A stretch of DNA of 51,529 nt from Pseudomonadota bacterium (GTDB lineage Bacteria > Pseudomonadota > Alphaproteobacteria > Rhizobiales > Rhizobiaceae): positions 1-51,529 of the forward strand of contig JAEZXX010000056.1 in assembly GCA_023419535.1 (NCBI GenBank), read 5' to 3'. Below are positions 41,908 through 51,529 of the stretch, one piece after another. Within the stretch, counting starts at the first letter, position 1, and each line of letters opens with the position of its first letter. Both the position numbers and the translations under genes were made by a program. The notes below the pieces were generated by a model. It searched no databases, had not been told where the DNA came from, and saw only the letters and a list, made by a program, of their open reading frames with translations.

Positions 41908-42764
41908 GCCTCGATCCCCGCCTCCACGCGTTTCGCGGCGACTGGGCCGATGCTCGACTGCGGAACCGCATCGACGCGGCGCGATATGTCGAAGGGCGCC
42001 CGGCCAGCGTGCGCGTGCCGCTCGCCGATCTGCGCCGCCGTCCGGCGAGCGACGCCCCGCTGGAGACCCAGGCCCTGTTCGGCGAGAGCGCGGCCATCTT
42101 CGAGACCGGGCAAGAGGGCTGGTCGCTCGTCCAGCTCGACCGCGATTCCTATGTCGGCTACATGGCGACCGAGGCGCTCGGCCCGGCGGCCGGCGACCTG
42201 CCGTTCAAGGTCGGCGTTCCGCGCACGCTCCTCTTCCCCGCGCCCGACATCAAGGCCCCGCCGCTCGACGCCCTGCCGATGGGGGCCCGCGTCGCCGTCC
42301 TGGCGGAAGCGAGCGACCGCAACGCCGAGTACCGGCTGGTCGCCCCCTTCGGGGCCATCGTCGCTCAGCATCTGCTGCCCTCGGACGGGGTCGCGCCCGA
42401 TTTCGTCGCGGTCGCGCAGGCGTTCCTCGGCGCGCCCTATCTCTGGGGCGGCAAGTCCTCGCTCGGGATCGACTGCACGGGCCTGACGCAGATCGCGCTC
42501 CACATGGCCGGGATCGCGGCGCCGCGCGACAGCGACATGCAGGAGGCGTGGGCGGTGGAGATCGACGCGCAGGCGCCGCGGCGGCGCGGCGACCTGATCT
42601 TCTGGAAGGGGCATGTCGGGATCATGCTGGACGAGACCCTCCTTCTCCACGCCAACGCCCATCACATGATGACGGCGATCGAGCCCTTGGCCGAGGCCGT
42701 TGCCCGGATCGGGGCGAAGGGCTCGCCCGTCACCTCCGTCCGCCGCGCGCCGGGCCTCGACTGA
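41904..42764 (+). CDS. NlpC/P60 family cysteine peptidase with SH3-like domains
   Basis: 286 residues. Bacterial SH3-like segments (about 35-160) contain ADLRRRPASDAPLETQALFG, then EGWSLVQLDRDSYVGYM. The NlpC/P60 domain (about 163-275) has catalytic Cys191 in GIDCTGL, His237 in WKGHVGIM and a third polar residue near His249. It is expected to cut peptidoglycan stem peptides, probably on recycled fragments since no signal peptide is visible. Its start overlaps the MarR stop. The arrangement with the M17 peptidase suggests a muropeptide-recycling unit; this last point is inference. Confidence 0.92.
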   Translation: MSLDPRLHAFRGDWADARLRNRIDAARYVEGRPASVRVPLADLRRRPASDAPLETQALFGESAAIFETGQEGWSLVQLDRDSYVGYMATEALGPAAGDLPFKVGVPRTLLFPAPDIKAPPLDALPMGARVAVLAEASDRNAEYRLVAPFGAIVAQHLLPSDGVAPDFVAVAQAFLGAPYLWGGKSSLGIDCTGLTQIALHMAGIAAPRDSDMQEAWAVEIDAQAPRRRGDLIFWKGHVGIMLDETLLLHANAHHMMTAIEPLAEAVARIGAKGSPVTSVRRAPGLD

Positions 42765-42771
42765 CACGCGC

Positions 42772-42802
42772 TTGACCTTCCCCTAGGGGGAAGCCCTAGC
42801 TG
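42772..42802 (+). promoter_or_regulatory. CueR/HmrR-type (MerR family) copper promoter
   Basis: A -35 box TTGACC (42772-42777) is separated by an elongated 19-base spacer from TAGCTG (42797-42802), or by 18 from CTAGCT. The spacer holds a perfect dyad, CTTCCCC (42777-42783) TAG GGGGAAG (42787-42793). An overlong spacer with a CTTCC..GGAAG dyad is the hallmark of promoters activated by MerR-family copper sensors. It lies 40 bases before the DUF305 gene. No CueR/HmrR gene is in the window. Confidence 0.75.
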
Positions 42803-42841
42803 AGACGGTCTCTCGCCTTCGGGCCATCAGGAGACCTGACC

Positions 42842-43237
42842 ATGAAAGCCATTCTTCTCGCCGCCTCCATCCTGGCCGCCGGCGCGTCGTTCGCCTCGGC
42901 GCAGGACCATTCGGCCGCCGGCCACGGCGCCGGTCACGGCAGCGCCGCTCCGGCGGACGGCGCGGATGCCCGCGCGGCTTTCGAGGCGGCGAACGCGAAG
43001 ATGCACGGCGCGATGGATGTCGAGCTCAGCGGCGACGCGGACGTCGACTTCGCGCGCGCCATGATCGCGCATCACGAGGGGGCGATCGACATGGCGCGCA
43101 TCGTGATCGAGCACGGAGAGGATCCGCAGATGCGGGCGCTCGCCGAGGAGATCGTCGCGGCCCAGGAGGCCGAGATCGCCGTGATGCGCGAGTGGCTGGA
43201 GGCGAACGCGCCGACCGGCGCGACGCCGGCTCAGTAG
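42842..43237 (+). CDS. DUF305 periplasmic protein, probable copper-responsive
   Basis: 131 residues. A Sec signal peptide (MKAILLAASILAAGASFASA) is followed by a His-rich stretch (HSAAGHGAGHG) able to bind metal, then the DUF305 ferritin-like helical domain with FARAMIAHHEGAIDMARIVI and a second helix ending AVMREWLEA. DUF305 includes the copper-binding protein CopM of cyanobacteria. The CueR-type operator immediately upstream strongly suggests copper induction. Role inferred: periplasmic copper binding. Its stop lies inside the last codons of the convergent dehydrogenase gene (7-base overlap, 43231-43237). Confidence 0.9.
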   Translation: MKAILLAASILAAGASFASAQDHSAAGHGAGHGSAAPADGADARAAFEAANAKMHGAMDVELSGDADVDFARAMIAHHEGAIDMARIVIEHGEDPQMRALAEEIVAAQEAEIAVMREWLEANAPTGATPAQ

Positions 43238-44175
43238 CCGGCGTCGCGGTCGACGAGGTTCGCCAGCGCTTCGCCGCGCCGGTGAGCCTCGACCTGCCGC
43301 GCCATGATCGGAACCAGCGCCTCGGGCTCGGAGGATGCGGCCGCGTGCGGCGTCACGAAGACCTGCGGATGGCGCCAGAGCGCCGAGTCGCGTGGCAGCG
43401 GCTCGCGCTCGAAGACGTCGAGCGAGGCCTCCATCAGCCGCCCGTCGTTCAGCGCCCGCAGAATGGCCGAATCGCTCTGCAGCCCGCCGCGCCCGGCATT
43501 GACGAGGACGGGGCGCCCGAGCGGCGTCTCGCCCTTCAGATGGCTGAGGAAGTCGTCGTCGATCAGCCCGCGCGTGTCCGGCGTCAGAGGCAGGAGGACG
43601 ACGATGATGTCGGAGACCGACAGGCAGGCCTTCAGCCCGTCCGCGCCGTGAAAGGTCTCGACGCCCGCCAGGCGCTTCGGCCGCCGGCTCCAGCCGGCGA
43701 TCCTGAAGCCGACGAGGTTGAGCTTGCGCGCTGCGTCGCGGCCGAGCTCGCCGAGACCGAGGATGCCGACCGTCACCTCGCCCGCCGACGGCTGCAGCCG
43801 CTCGTTCCACAGCCGCCGCGTCTGCTGCGAGCGATAGGTCATGCCCTTGCGGAAATGGTCGAGCACGCGCCACAGCACGTATTCGCTCATCCGGCTCGTG
43901 AGGTCCGGCGCGACGATGCGCACGATCGGGAGCGCGGCCGGCACGGTGCGGTCGGCGAGGATGTGGTCGACGCCGGCGCCGAGCGAGAAGATCGCCTTGA
44001 GGTTCGGCAGCGCGGCGAGGACCCCCGGGGGCTGCTTCCAGACGATGGCGTAGTCGATCGCCGGATCGTCGGCGCGCTCGGGCCGCGTGACGACGCTCTC
44101 CTGCGGCAGATGCTGCTTCAGGGCCCGCAGCCAGCGGGTCGGCTCGAAGCCTGTCACCGAAAGAAGGATCGTCAC
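43231..44175 (-). CDS. D-2-hydroxyacid dehydrogenase (glyoxylate/hydroxypyruvate reductase A-like)
   Basis: 314 residues from a GTG start (44175) that overlaps the NUDIX stop. The NAD(P)-binding motif is VGILGLGELGRDAARKL (GxGxxG); the catalytic Arg is in NAGRGGLQ, the Glu in FEREPLP and the His in VTPHAAASS. The Arg-rich AGWSRRPKRL after strand 2 suggests NADPH preference. The family reduces glyoxylate and hydroxypyruvate in the cytosol. An upstream in-frame extension to 44244 would overlap the NUDIX gene far more and is rejected. It is last gene of the peptide-transporter operon. Confidence 0.9.
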   Translation of the reverse strand: MTILLSVTGFEPTRWLRALKQHLPQESVVTRPERADDPAIDYAIVWKQPPGVLAALPNLKAIFSLGAGVDHILADRTVPAALPIVRIVAPDLTSRMSEYVLWRVLDHFRKGMTYRSQQTRRLWNERLQPSAGEVTVGILGLGELGRDAARKLNLVGFRIAGWSRRPKRLAGVETFHGADGLKACLSVSDIIVVLLPLTPDTRGLIDDDFLSHLKGETPLGRPVLVNAGRGGLQSDSAILRALNDGRLMEASLDVFEREPLPRDSALWRHPQVFVTPHAAASSEPEALVPIMARQVEAHRRGEALANLVDRDAGY

Positions 44176-44815
44176 GTCACTCGTCTCCCATTCGTCCCTT
44201 TCGAGAGCTCTGCCGCCCGTTCGCGTCCCCGCCGGTCGAACCATTGCAGGCCGGCGAAGAGAAATCCGTTGGCGACGCGTCCCTCGTCGCAGGCGGATAT
44301 GAGGTCCCGCGCCGGAAAGGCGAGCGGCAGAATGTCCTCGTTCTCCTCTGCCATGCCGGCGCGGACGGCGAGGGCGGTGGCGTCGACGAGGGCGAGGAAG
44401 ACGACGATCCTCTCGTCGGTGAGCCCCGGCGAGGAGAGGATGGCGAAGGCCTCCCCCATGGCGCGCGCGGCAAGGCCGGTCTCCTCGAAGAGTTCGCGGC
44501 GCGCCGCCTCGGCCGGGCTCTCGCCCTCGTCGAGGAGGCCGGCTGGAAGCTCCAGCGGGGCGGCGTGGGGCGTGGCGAGCGCGGCGCCGACGCGGAACTG
44601 CCGGATGACGACGATGGAATCGGTCGCCGGGTCGTAGGGAATGACGGCGGCCGCCGTTCCGGCGCGCACGACTTCGCGCGTCACGCGATGCGGGGACCCG
44701 CCCGAAAGCGACGCGTGGTCGAGGGCGATCCTGCGCAGCGGCCTGAAGTCGCCCGCCAGATGCTCTTCCGAGAGGATCTCGAAAGCGAGCCCCTCGTCGC
44801 CCGGTTCGTGTGCCC

Positions 44816-44819
<4 letters not shown>
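44172..44819 (-). CDS. NUDIX hydrolase (ADP-ribose pyrophosphatase-like)
   Basis: 215 residues from a GTG start that overlaps the ATPase stop (GTGA, 44816-44819). The Nudix box at about 94-116 is complete: GLLDEGESPAEAARRELFEE followed by TGL. The surrounding VVIRQFRVGAAL and APLELPAG match ADP-ribose or sugar-nucleotide pyrophosphatases such as NudF. Its own stop overlaps the next GTG (44172-44175). Being embedded in a peptide-importer operon is unusual for such a housekeeping-type enzyme; the true substrate is unknown. Confidence 0.9.
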
Positions 44820-46440
<1,621 letters not shown>

Positions 46441-46444
<4 letters not shown>

Positions 46445-47319
46445 CGCACGCTCCCCACGTCGAGCACCTCGCGCAAGCCATTGGCGATGATGATGAAGGT
46501 CAGCGTCGCGAAGACGATCGCCGCGGCCGGGCCGACCACCGTCAGCGGCGCGAGCTCCATGAACTGGCGCGCCTCCGACAGCATCCCGCCCCAGTTCGGA
46601 TCGGGCGGCGGCGGGCCCAAGCCCAGGAAGGACAACGCCGTCACCGTGAAGATCGTCTGCGACAGGGTGAGGCTGGTCGCGACCAGGATCGGCGAGACGA
46701 CGATCGGCAGGATGTGGCGCAGCACGAGCCGCATCTCGCTCATACCGACGCTGCGTGCCGCCTCGACATGGTCCCATTGCTTGACGCTCAGCACCGGCGC
46801 GCGCACCACGCGCGCCATCGCCGGCGTGTAGACGATGGCGATGGTGAGGATCAGGTTCGGCACGGTCGGCCCCAGCGCAGCCACCACCGCGATCGCGAGC
46901 AGCAGCACCGGAAAGGCGAAGACGACGTCGAGCACGCGCATGATGATCTCGTCGACGAAGCCGCCGAGATAGCCGGCCGCGAGCCCCAGAATCAGCCCGG
47001 CGACCAGCGCGATCAGCACCGCCGTCACCGTGATCAGCAGCGTCGTACGCCCGCCGACGATCAGCCGGCTCAGCACGTCGCGCCCGATCGAATCCGTGCC
47101 GAGCCAATGGGCAGCGCTCGCCGGCGCAAGCGAGTCCGGCGAGGTCGCGGAGGGGTCGTAGGGCGCGACCAGCGGCGCGAAGATCGTGAGCACCAGCATG
47201 GCCGCCAGCATGGCGAGGCCGAGGCCGAGCAGCAGCCAGCCCTGCGTGATCCCCGCCTTGCGCCGGCCGGGCGCCGCCGCCACGGCGGCCGAGAGGTTCT
47301 CCTGCACGCTCTCGCTCAC
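46441..47319 (-). CDS. Peptide ABC transporter permease (DppC-like)
   Basis: 292 residues. The N-terminal cytoplasmic tail and first helix (about 30-50, LLLGLGLAMLAAMLVLTIFA) are followed by the oligopeptide-permease C-type domain: PLVAPYDPSATSPDSLAPAS, HWLGTDSIGRDVLSRLIVGG and the EAA loop VEAARSVGMSEMRLVLRHIL. It pairs with the DppB-like permease. It overlaps genes on both sides by four bases (47316-47319 and 46441-46444). Confidence 0.95.
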
Positions 47320-48257
47320 ATCTGCACCCGCGCATCGATCCGCGCATAGGCGATGTCGATCACCGTGTTGACCAGAACGACGATGCCCGCCGCGACCAGG
47401 ACGATCGCCTGGATCACCGGGTAGTCGCGGCTGTTGATCGAGTCGAACAGGTACTGCCCCATCCCCGGAATGGCGAAGATGGTCTCGACCAGGATGCTGC
47501 CGCCGAGCAGCGCCGCGATCTTCAGGCCCGCAGCGGTGATGACCGGCGTCAGCGCATTGCGCATCAGGTAGTCGCGCAGGATCGTGCCGGGCTTCAGCCC
47601 CTTGGCGCGCGCGACCATGACGAAATCCTGGTTGGCGACCTCGAGCACGGCGGCGCGCGTGTTCTCGGCGACCGTCACCGAGACCGCGAGCGCCAGCGCG
47701 AAGGCGGGCAGCAGCAGGCTGCCGAGATTGGCCAGCGGATTCTCAAGGAAGGGCGTGTAGCCGAGCACGGTGATCTCGGGGAAATAGAGCCCGAAGAGCA
47801 GCACGATCAGCGTCGCCACGACATAGTTCGGCACCGCCAGCATCAGCCCGTTCCAGAGCCGGACCAGCCAGTCGGTCGCGCCGCGCAGGCGCGCTGCCGC
47901 CAGGCCGGTCGCAACCCCCATCACCGCGGCGATGATCGCGGCGAGCGAGGTGAGCTGGAAGGTGACGGCGAGCCGGCTCGCCAGCTCGCCCAGAACCGGC
48001 TGGCGGGTGACGAAGGAGCTGCCGAAATCGCCCATCAGCGCGTGGCCGAGCCAGCTCAGATATTGCGCCAGCAGCGGCTGGTCGAGGCCGAGGTCGCGCC
48101 GGATCGCCGCCAGGACCTCGGGTCCGACGCTCTGCGAGCCCGCCGCCGCGATGGCGAAGTCGCCCGGAATCGCGCGCATCAGCATGAAGGCGACGAGCGA
48201 GACGCCGAGCAGAATCGCCGCCATCCAGGCGAGGCGCCCGAGGACGAAGCGTGTCAT
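47316..48257 (-). CDS. Peptide ABC transporter permease (DppB-like)
   Basis: 313 residues. The first helix at the extreme N-terminus (FVLGRLAWMAAILLGVSLVA) is typical of DppB/OppB, followed by DLGLDQPLLAQYLSWLGHAL, GDFGSSFVTRQPV and the EAA-like VMVARAKGLKPGTILRDYLM. The C-terminal ETIFAIPGMGQYLFDSI, SRDYPVIQAIVLV and a final helix are standard. It is the second gene of the operon, 34 bases after the binding-protein gene. Confidence 0.95.
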   Translation of the reverse strand: MTRFVLGRLAWMAAILLGVSLVAFMLMRAIPGDFAIAAAGSQSVGPEVLAAIRRDLGLDQPLLAQYLSWLGHALMGDFGSSFVTRQPVLGELASRLAVTFQLTSLAAIIAAVMGVATGLAAARLRGATDWLVRLWNGLMLAVPNYVVATLIVLLFGLYFPEITVLGYTPFLENPLANLGSLLLPAFALALAVSVTVAENTRAAVLEVANQDFVMVARAKGLKPGTILRDYLMRNALTPVITAAGLKIAALLGGSILVETIFAIPGMGQYLFDSINSRDYPVIQAIVLVAAGIVVLVNTVIDIAYARIDARVQM

Positions 48258-48291
48258 CGGTCGAGCTCCGCCGAAAGCCGCCGGAAGGAGC

Positions 48292-49884
48292 CTATTTCTT
48301 CAGCCATGTCGTGCGCACGAAGGAACGGATATTCGCGGCCAGCGGCACATAGCCCTGGACGTAGTTCCACCAGATCTCCCAGCGCAGCGGGTACTGGTAG
48401 ATCTGGATGACATAAGCGTTGTCGGCGATGCGCTTCTGGATCTCCAGGTTCTTCGCCGCGCGCTTGGCCGTATCCAGCTCCGCCCGTGCCTCCAGGATCA
48501 TCTTGTCGAGCTCGGGATCGTTCGAGCCCATCGCCTTGCCGAAGCCGCTATCGGACTTCACGTACTGGAAGATGGCGTCGGAATCCGGCGTCCAGGACAG
48601 CGCGACCGAGAGCAGCGTCGGCCAGTCGCCGGTCGCCCACTTGTTGAGCAGCGGCGCGGTCTCCATCGGCACCAGCTTCACCGTGATGCCGGCCGCCTGC
48701 CATTGCTGCTGCAGGATCTGCGCGCAGGCGACGTCGAGCGGGTTGGCCGCAACGACGATGTAGTCGCCGAGATCGATGCCGTTCGGATAGCCGGCCTCGG
48801 CGAGCAACGCCTTCGCCGCCGCCGGATCGTGCTTGTAGTAGGGCATCTCGCCGGCGCCGTCATAGCCGCCGACCTGGCTTTCCGGGATCATCGCGCCGAT
48901 CTTGCCGGAGCCGCCGAGCACCGTGTCGAGACAGGCCTTGCGGTCGGTGGCGAGGCTGAGCGCGCGCCGCACCTTCACGTCGTTGAGGGGCTTGGCCTTC
49001 ATGTTCAGCCAGATCGGGAAGGTGCGCGAGGTCTGGCCCGGCGCCGAGACGAAGTTGGGCGAGGTGCGCGCGATCGCGGCCGCCACCTTCGGATCCTTCA
49101 CCCAGGTCATGTCGATGGCGCGCGACCGCAGCGCCGAGGTCAGCGTCGCCTGGTCCTTGTAGAACTTGAACACCACCTTCGCGAGAGGGGGCTCGCCCTT
49201 CTCGTAATAGTCGGCGAAGCGCGTCAGCGAGAATTGCTGGTTCGGCTGATAGGCCTCGAAGGCGAAGGGGCCGGTGCCGACCGGCTGCGTGTTGATGCCT
49301 TCGACGCCGGCCGGAACGATCGCTCCGTTGGGGTTGGTCGCGAGGTTGCTCAGGAAGGCGGCATCGGTGGCGTTGAGCTGGAACTTGACGGTGAACGGGT
49401 CGACCACGGTCACCGACTCGACGCTCGAATAGAGCGCCCGCAAGCGGCTGCCCGTCGCCGGGTTCATGATCCGGTCGAAGGTGTGCTTGACGTCGGCAGC
49501 GCCGAAATCCTTGCCATTATGGAACTTGACGCCCTGCCTGAGCTTGAAGACGTAAGTCTTTGGATCCGGCTGTTCATAGCCGGTCGCCAGATCGGGCTCG
49601 ACTTTCATCTGCGCGTTCCAGCGCAGCAGGCCGCTATAGAGCAGGCTGGTGAAATCGTAGGAGGAGAAGGCGTTCACGGTGACCGGATCGAGGCCGATCG
49701 GGTCGGCGTCGGCGCCGATCGTCAGCGTGCCGCCCGGCGTCTGTGCCGCGGCCAGCGAACTCCACAGGCCGGGCGCCGCCAGGGCCGCGCCGCCCGCCGT
49801 CAGCAATTGCAGCAGGCTGCGCCGCGACGGGTCGCGCGCGGTGTCCTCATGCTCGCCGGCAGTCGGGAATGACGATGTCGCCAC
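48292..49884 (-). CDS. Peptide-type ABC transporter substrate-binding protein (SBP family 5)
   Basis: 530 residues from a GTG start with a GGGAGGAAAG ribosome-binding site. The signal region DPSRRSLLQLLTAGGAALAA has a twin-arginine-like motif, so Tat export is possible. SBP-5 family features are GGTLTIGADADPIGLDPVTV, VEPDLATGYEQPDPKTYVFK, LRQGVKFHNGKDFGAADVKH and PVGTGPFAFEAY. The ligand may be a dipeptide, opine or amino-acid derivative. It is first gene of the reverse operon reaching to 43231; a good promoter lies at 50024-50052. Confidence 0.94.
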   Translation of the reverse strand: MATSSFPTAGEHEDTARDPSRRSLLQLLTAGGAALAAPGLWSSLAAAQTPGGTLTIGADADPIGLDPVTVNAFSSYDFTSLLYSGLLRWNAQMKVEPDLATGYEQPDPKTYVFKLRQGVKFHNGKDFGAADVKHTFDRIMNPATGSRLRALYSSVESVTVVDPFTVKFQLNATDAAFLSNLATNPNGAIVPAGVEGINTQPVGTGPFAFEAYQPNQQFSLTRFADYYEKGEPPLAKVVFKFYKDQATLTSALRSRAIDMTWVKDPKVAAAIARTSPNFVSAPGQTSRTFPIWLNMKAKPLNDVKVRRALSLATDRKACLDTVLGGSGKIGAMIPESQVGGYDGAGEMPYYKHDPAAAKALLAEAGYPNGIDLGDYIVVAANPLDVACAQILQQQWQAAGITVKLVPMETAPLLNKWATGDWPTLLSVALSWTPDSDAIFQYVKSDSGFGKAMGSNDPELDKMILEARAELDTAKRAAKNLEIQKRIADNAYVIQIYQYPLRWEIWWNYVQGYVPLAANIRSFVRTTWLKK

Positions 49885-50023
49885 GAAGCTTTCCTCCCAT
49901 TTGACGCAAGGCCGGTCGCCCGGCGATCCTTGCCAGCGACTGCGCCTGTCGGCCCGCCGCCGCTATCGGCTCTTGCCCGTCCGCTCCGCCGGGGCGGAGG
50001 ACAGGCCTTCCCTCATTGAGGTC

Positions 50024-50052
50024 AGGCTAGGAAGCACCGAAATTCACGTCAA
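50024..50052 (-). promoter_or_regulatory. Sigma70-type promoter of the peptide transporter operon
   Basis: On the reverse strand, TTGACG (50052-50047), a 17-base spacer, then TAGCCT (50029-50024), about 140 bases before the binding-protein start. It is the only clear -35/-10 pair in the 285-base gap 49885-50169; the long leader after it shows no riboswitch that I recognise. Confidence 0.5.
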
Positions 50053-50169
50053 GGATCGGCGGTTTCACCAGAAGAAACAGCTTGCCGCCGCAGGACTTTC
50101 CAGTCGCAGCGCAAGGACCGAACGGCTGGGGGCGACGCAGTCCCCAAAGGAGACGCCAGCAGGCTGGCG

Positions 50170-51072
50170 TCACATGAAACCCGGATTTCGCGGGAGATAC
50201 TGCGTCCAGTCGCCATAACCGGGCGATGCCATCAACAGCATCGGAAAGGTGATCCGCATGCCCTGCTTGACCGCAAGGCTCAGGGCACCATCGCAGGTGC
50301 CCGGCAGGAACGCCGAAACCTTCTCGGCCCCGCGATCGGCAACCAGCTTCAACGCGGTCGCGAAGGCATCGCCCAGACGACCCGATCGCGTGACCGCGAG
50401 GGGACCGACATGTCCGCTGGCGCTCGTATAGCCGTAACCGACCAAGTCGCTGCCATCGTAGAGCAGGACCCCCTCGGTCGCCGGGTCCTCGCGCAGGTAG
50501 CGGTGATGCTTTTCCCGCGAGACGCCTATGGCGCCAGAATCGATCGCGACGAGTTTCTCCATGGTCGCGAGGCTTTCGTCGATCGGAACAGCGCGCAATG
50601 GCGGCTCCGGCAACCCGGGCATCACCCGTTCGCATGCGGCGCTGAAGAAGTAGATCGGCATCCTGGGAAAGAGCCCGTGTCGCATGTAGAGCCCCTGCGA
50701 GACACAGTTGAAGGTGAAGGTGATCAGGACCTTGTGAGCCGCCCCCGATTTCCGGGCGTGCCCCATGGCTCGCTCCAGCAACTCGTTCCCGATGCCCTGG
50801 CCCTGCCGGGCCGGATCGACGAACAGCTGCGCGAGGAACCAGACATCGCCGCAAACCCAGCTCCAGGCGAAGCCGACGAGTTCTCCGTTCTCCTCCGCGA
50901 CCCACAAGCCGTCAGGGTCGTCCTTCAGCGAAAACAGTTGAAAGCTGGAGGCGCCTGCCGTCGCCATCGGCCCGAAGCCTTGGCGAACCGTGAGATCGTT
51001 GATGCTGGCCACCACCAGAGCATCGGCCACAGCCAGATCGTCGGGGCGAGCTGGCCTGCAAACGAGCGACAT
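50170..51072 (-). CDS. GNAT-family N-acetyltransferase (two GNAT-like halves)
   Basis: 300 residues. The N-terminal GNAT domain (about 5-150) has FLAQLFVDPARQGQGIGNEL (acetyl-CoA pyrophosphate loop Q/R-x-x-G-x-G) and a following GLYMRHGLFPRMPIYFF segment. The C-terminal half (about 155-295) repeats a degenerate GNAT pattern, with HVGPLAVTRSGRLGDAFATA. Only the first half keeps the canonical loop. The substrate is unknown. It stands between the peptide-transporter operon and the D-serine-deaminase-like gene, and codon use here is visibly less GC-extreme than in the pilus or deo regions. Confidence 0.88.
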   Translation of the reverse strand: MSLVCRPARPDDLAVADALVVASINDLTVRQGFGPMATAGASSFQLFSLKDDPDGLWVAEENGELVGFAWSWVCGDVWFLAQLFVDPARQGQGIGNELLERAMGHARKSGAAHKVLITFTFNCVSQGLYMRHGLFPRMPIYFFSAACERVMPGLPEPPLRAVPIDESLATMEKLVAIDSGAIGVSREKHHRYLREDPATEGVLLYDGSDLVGYGYTSASGHVGPLAVTRSGRLGDAFATALKLVADRGAEKVSAFLPGTCDGALSLAVKQGMRITFPMLLMASPGYGDWTQYLPRNPGFM

Positions 51073-51181
51073 CGGCTGCCTCCGGCCAAGGTTCCAAGGC
51101 TGAGTGCGAACAGCGGAACCGATCCTACCAGTTCCGACGCGCGTCGTCTCGAATGCCCCGGGTTCCCCTGCCCAGTCGCGA

Positions 51182-51529
51182 TCAGAAGAACGTCCTGACC
51201 GCGCCGGTCACGCGATAGGCGTCGTCGACCAGCATCAGCAGCGCCCATTTGTCGAAGGTCGTGCAGGGATGACCGATGCCGAAGGCGACCATGTCGCCGA
51301 CCTGGAGCGGGCTCTCCTCCGGCGTGCCGAGATGGCAATGCTGGTCGTTGAGCGCGAGCACCGTATGCCCGGCCGGCATCGGCTCCGGCCCGGCCATCCC
51401 GCCGCCCGGACGGAACCAGCGCAGCGGCACCGGCAAGCCGGAATCATAGCTGATGTCGCGCTTGCCGACGGTAAGCAGGCTGCGCCCGCGCTCCGGCCGC
51501 GACTGGACATAGGCCCAGACCTCCAAGGC
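51182..51529 (-). CDS. D-serine deaminase-like PLP enzyme, C-terminal part (runs off the window)
   Basis: The reading frame enters from beyond 51529 and ends at 51182, giving about 115 residues. The visible part is the C-terminal beta-barrel domain of alanine-racemase-fold D-serine dehydratase or amino-acid deaminase proteins: EVWAYVQSRPERGRSLLTVG, KRDISYDSGLPVPL, LNDQHCHLG (a His/Cys cluster at the expected metal site) and GDMVAFGIGHPCTTFDKWAL. Such enzymes deaminate D-serine or related hydroxy-amino acids. Together with the neighbouring transporter it may use imported amino-acid derivatives. The apparent start near 51526 is an internal Leu codon, not a real start. Confidence 0.85.
   Translation of the reverse strand, partial: ALEVWAYVQSRPERGRSLLTVGKRDISYDSGLPVPLRWFRPGGGMAGPEPMPAGHTVLALNDQHCHLGTPEESPLQVGDMVAFGIGHPCTTFDKWALLMLVDDAYRVTGAVRTFF

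Noticed and set aside
47932..49872. Forward open frame of 646 codons
   Set aside because: Antisense to the DppB-like permease and binding-protein genes; no family features.

Overview
The window is very GC-rich, gene-dense chromosomal DNA from an alphaproteobacterium. The evidence is an alphaproteobacterial-type Tad/Cpa pilus locus, CtrA-type boxes (TTAA-N7-TTAA), a (2S)-methylsuccinyl-CoA dehydrogenase of the ethylmalonyl-CoA pathway, and an Azospirillum-type keto-deoxypentonate dehydratase. Hyphomicrobiales (perhaps near Aurantimonadaceae) is my best guess, not a firm assignment.

Layout. (1) 1-505: AT-richer debris at the 3' end of a tRNA-Gly(GCC) gene, holding the start of an IS630-type transposase and a decayed vsr-like endonuclease fragment; this looks like the edge of a genomic island. 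(2) 659-3283: housekeeping genes (prolyl-tRNA editing, thioredoxin-TPR co-chaperone, Lon-substrate-binding-domain protein, Trm112). (3) 3332-15598: a sugar-acid region. It has a DapA-superfamily L-2-keto-3-deoxyarabonate dehydratase, a divergent FadR-family regulator, a DenD-type dehydrogenase, a sugar ABC transporter, then a reverse-strand operon of methylsuccinyl-CoA dehydrogenase, a GlcD/D-lactate-dehydrogenase-like flavoprotein and an FAH-superfamily protein resembling XylX (2-keto-3-deoxyxylonate dehydratase). (4) 15847-16831: small membrane protein and MsrA. (5) 17025-29547: nucleoside uptake and catabolism. It has a Bmp-type binding protein, a transporter (ATPase plus two permeases), cdd, purine nucleoside phosphorylase, deoC and deoA forward, and deoB, add and upp in reverse; PaiB, SlyX and a thioesterase are interposed. 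(6) 29618-39960: Flp pilus locus (pilin, cpaA-F, tadB, tadC, TPR lipoprotein) with CtrA-like boxes. (7) 40101-43237: M17 aminopeptidase, MarR regulator, NlpC/P60 hydrolase, and a DUF305 protein behind a CueR/HmrR-type operator. (8) 43231-51529: a reverse-strand peptide-type ABC transporter operon, translationally coupled to a NUDIX hydrolase and a 2-hydroxyacid dehydrogenase, then a GNAT protein and a truncated D-serine-deaminase-like gene.

Functionally the window is mostly carbon scavenging: pentonate/tetronate-type acids, nucleosides and peptides, each with its own transporter beside catabolic genes, plus a surface pilus that appears tied to cell-cycle control. I found no CRISPR array, rRNA, riboswitch or secretion/defence island. 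The most unusual items are two non-homologous keto-deoxy-pentonate dehydratase-like genes flanking one transporter, matching dyads upstream of the FadR gene and the transporter, the copper-type promoter before DUF305, the CtrA boxes, a perfect 13-bp inverted repeat at 15761-15796, and the tRNA-Gly island edge.
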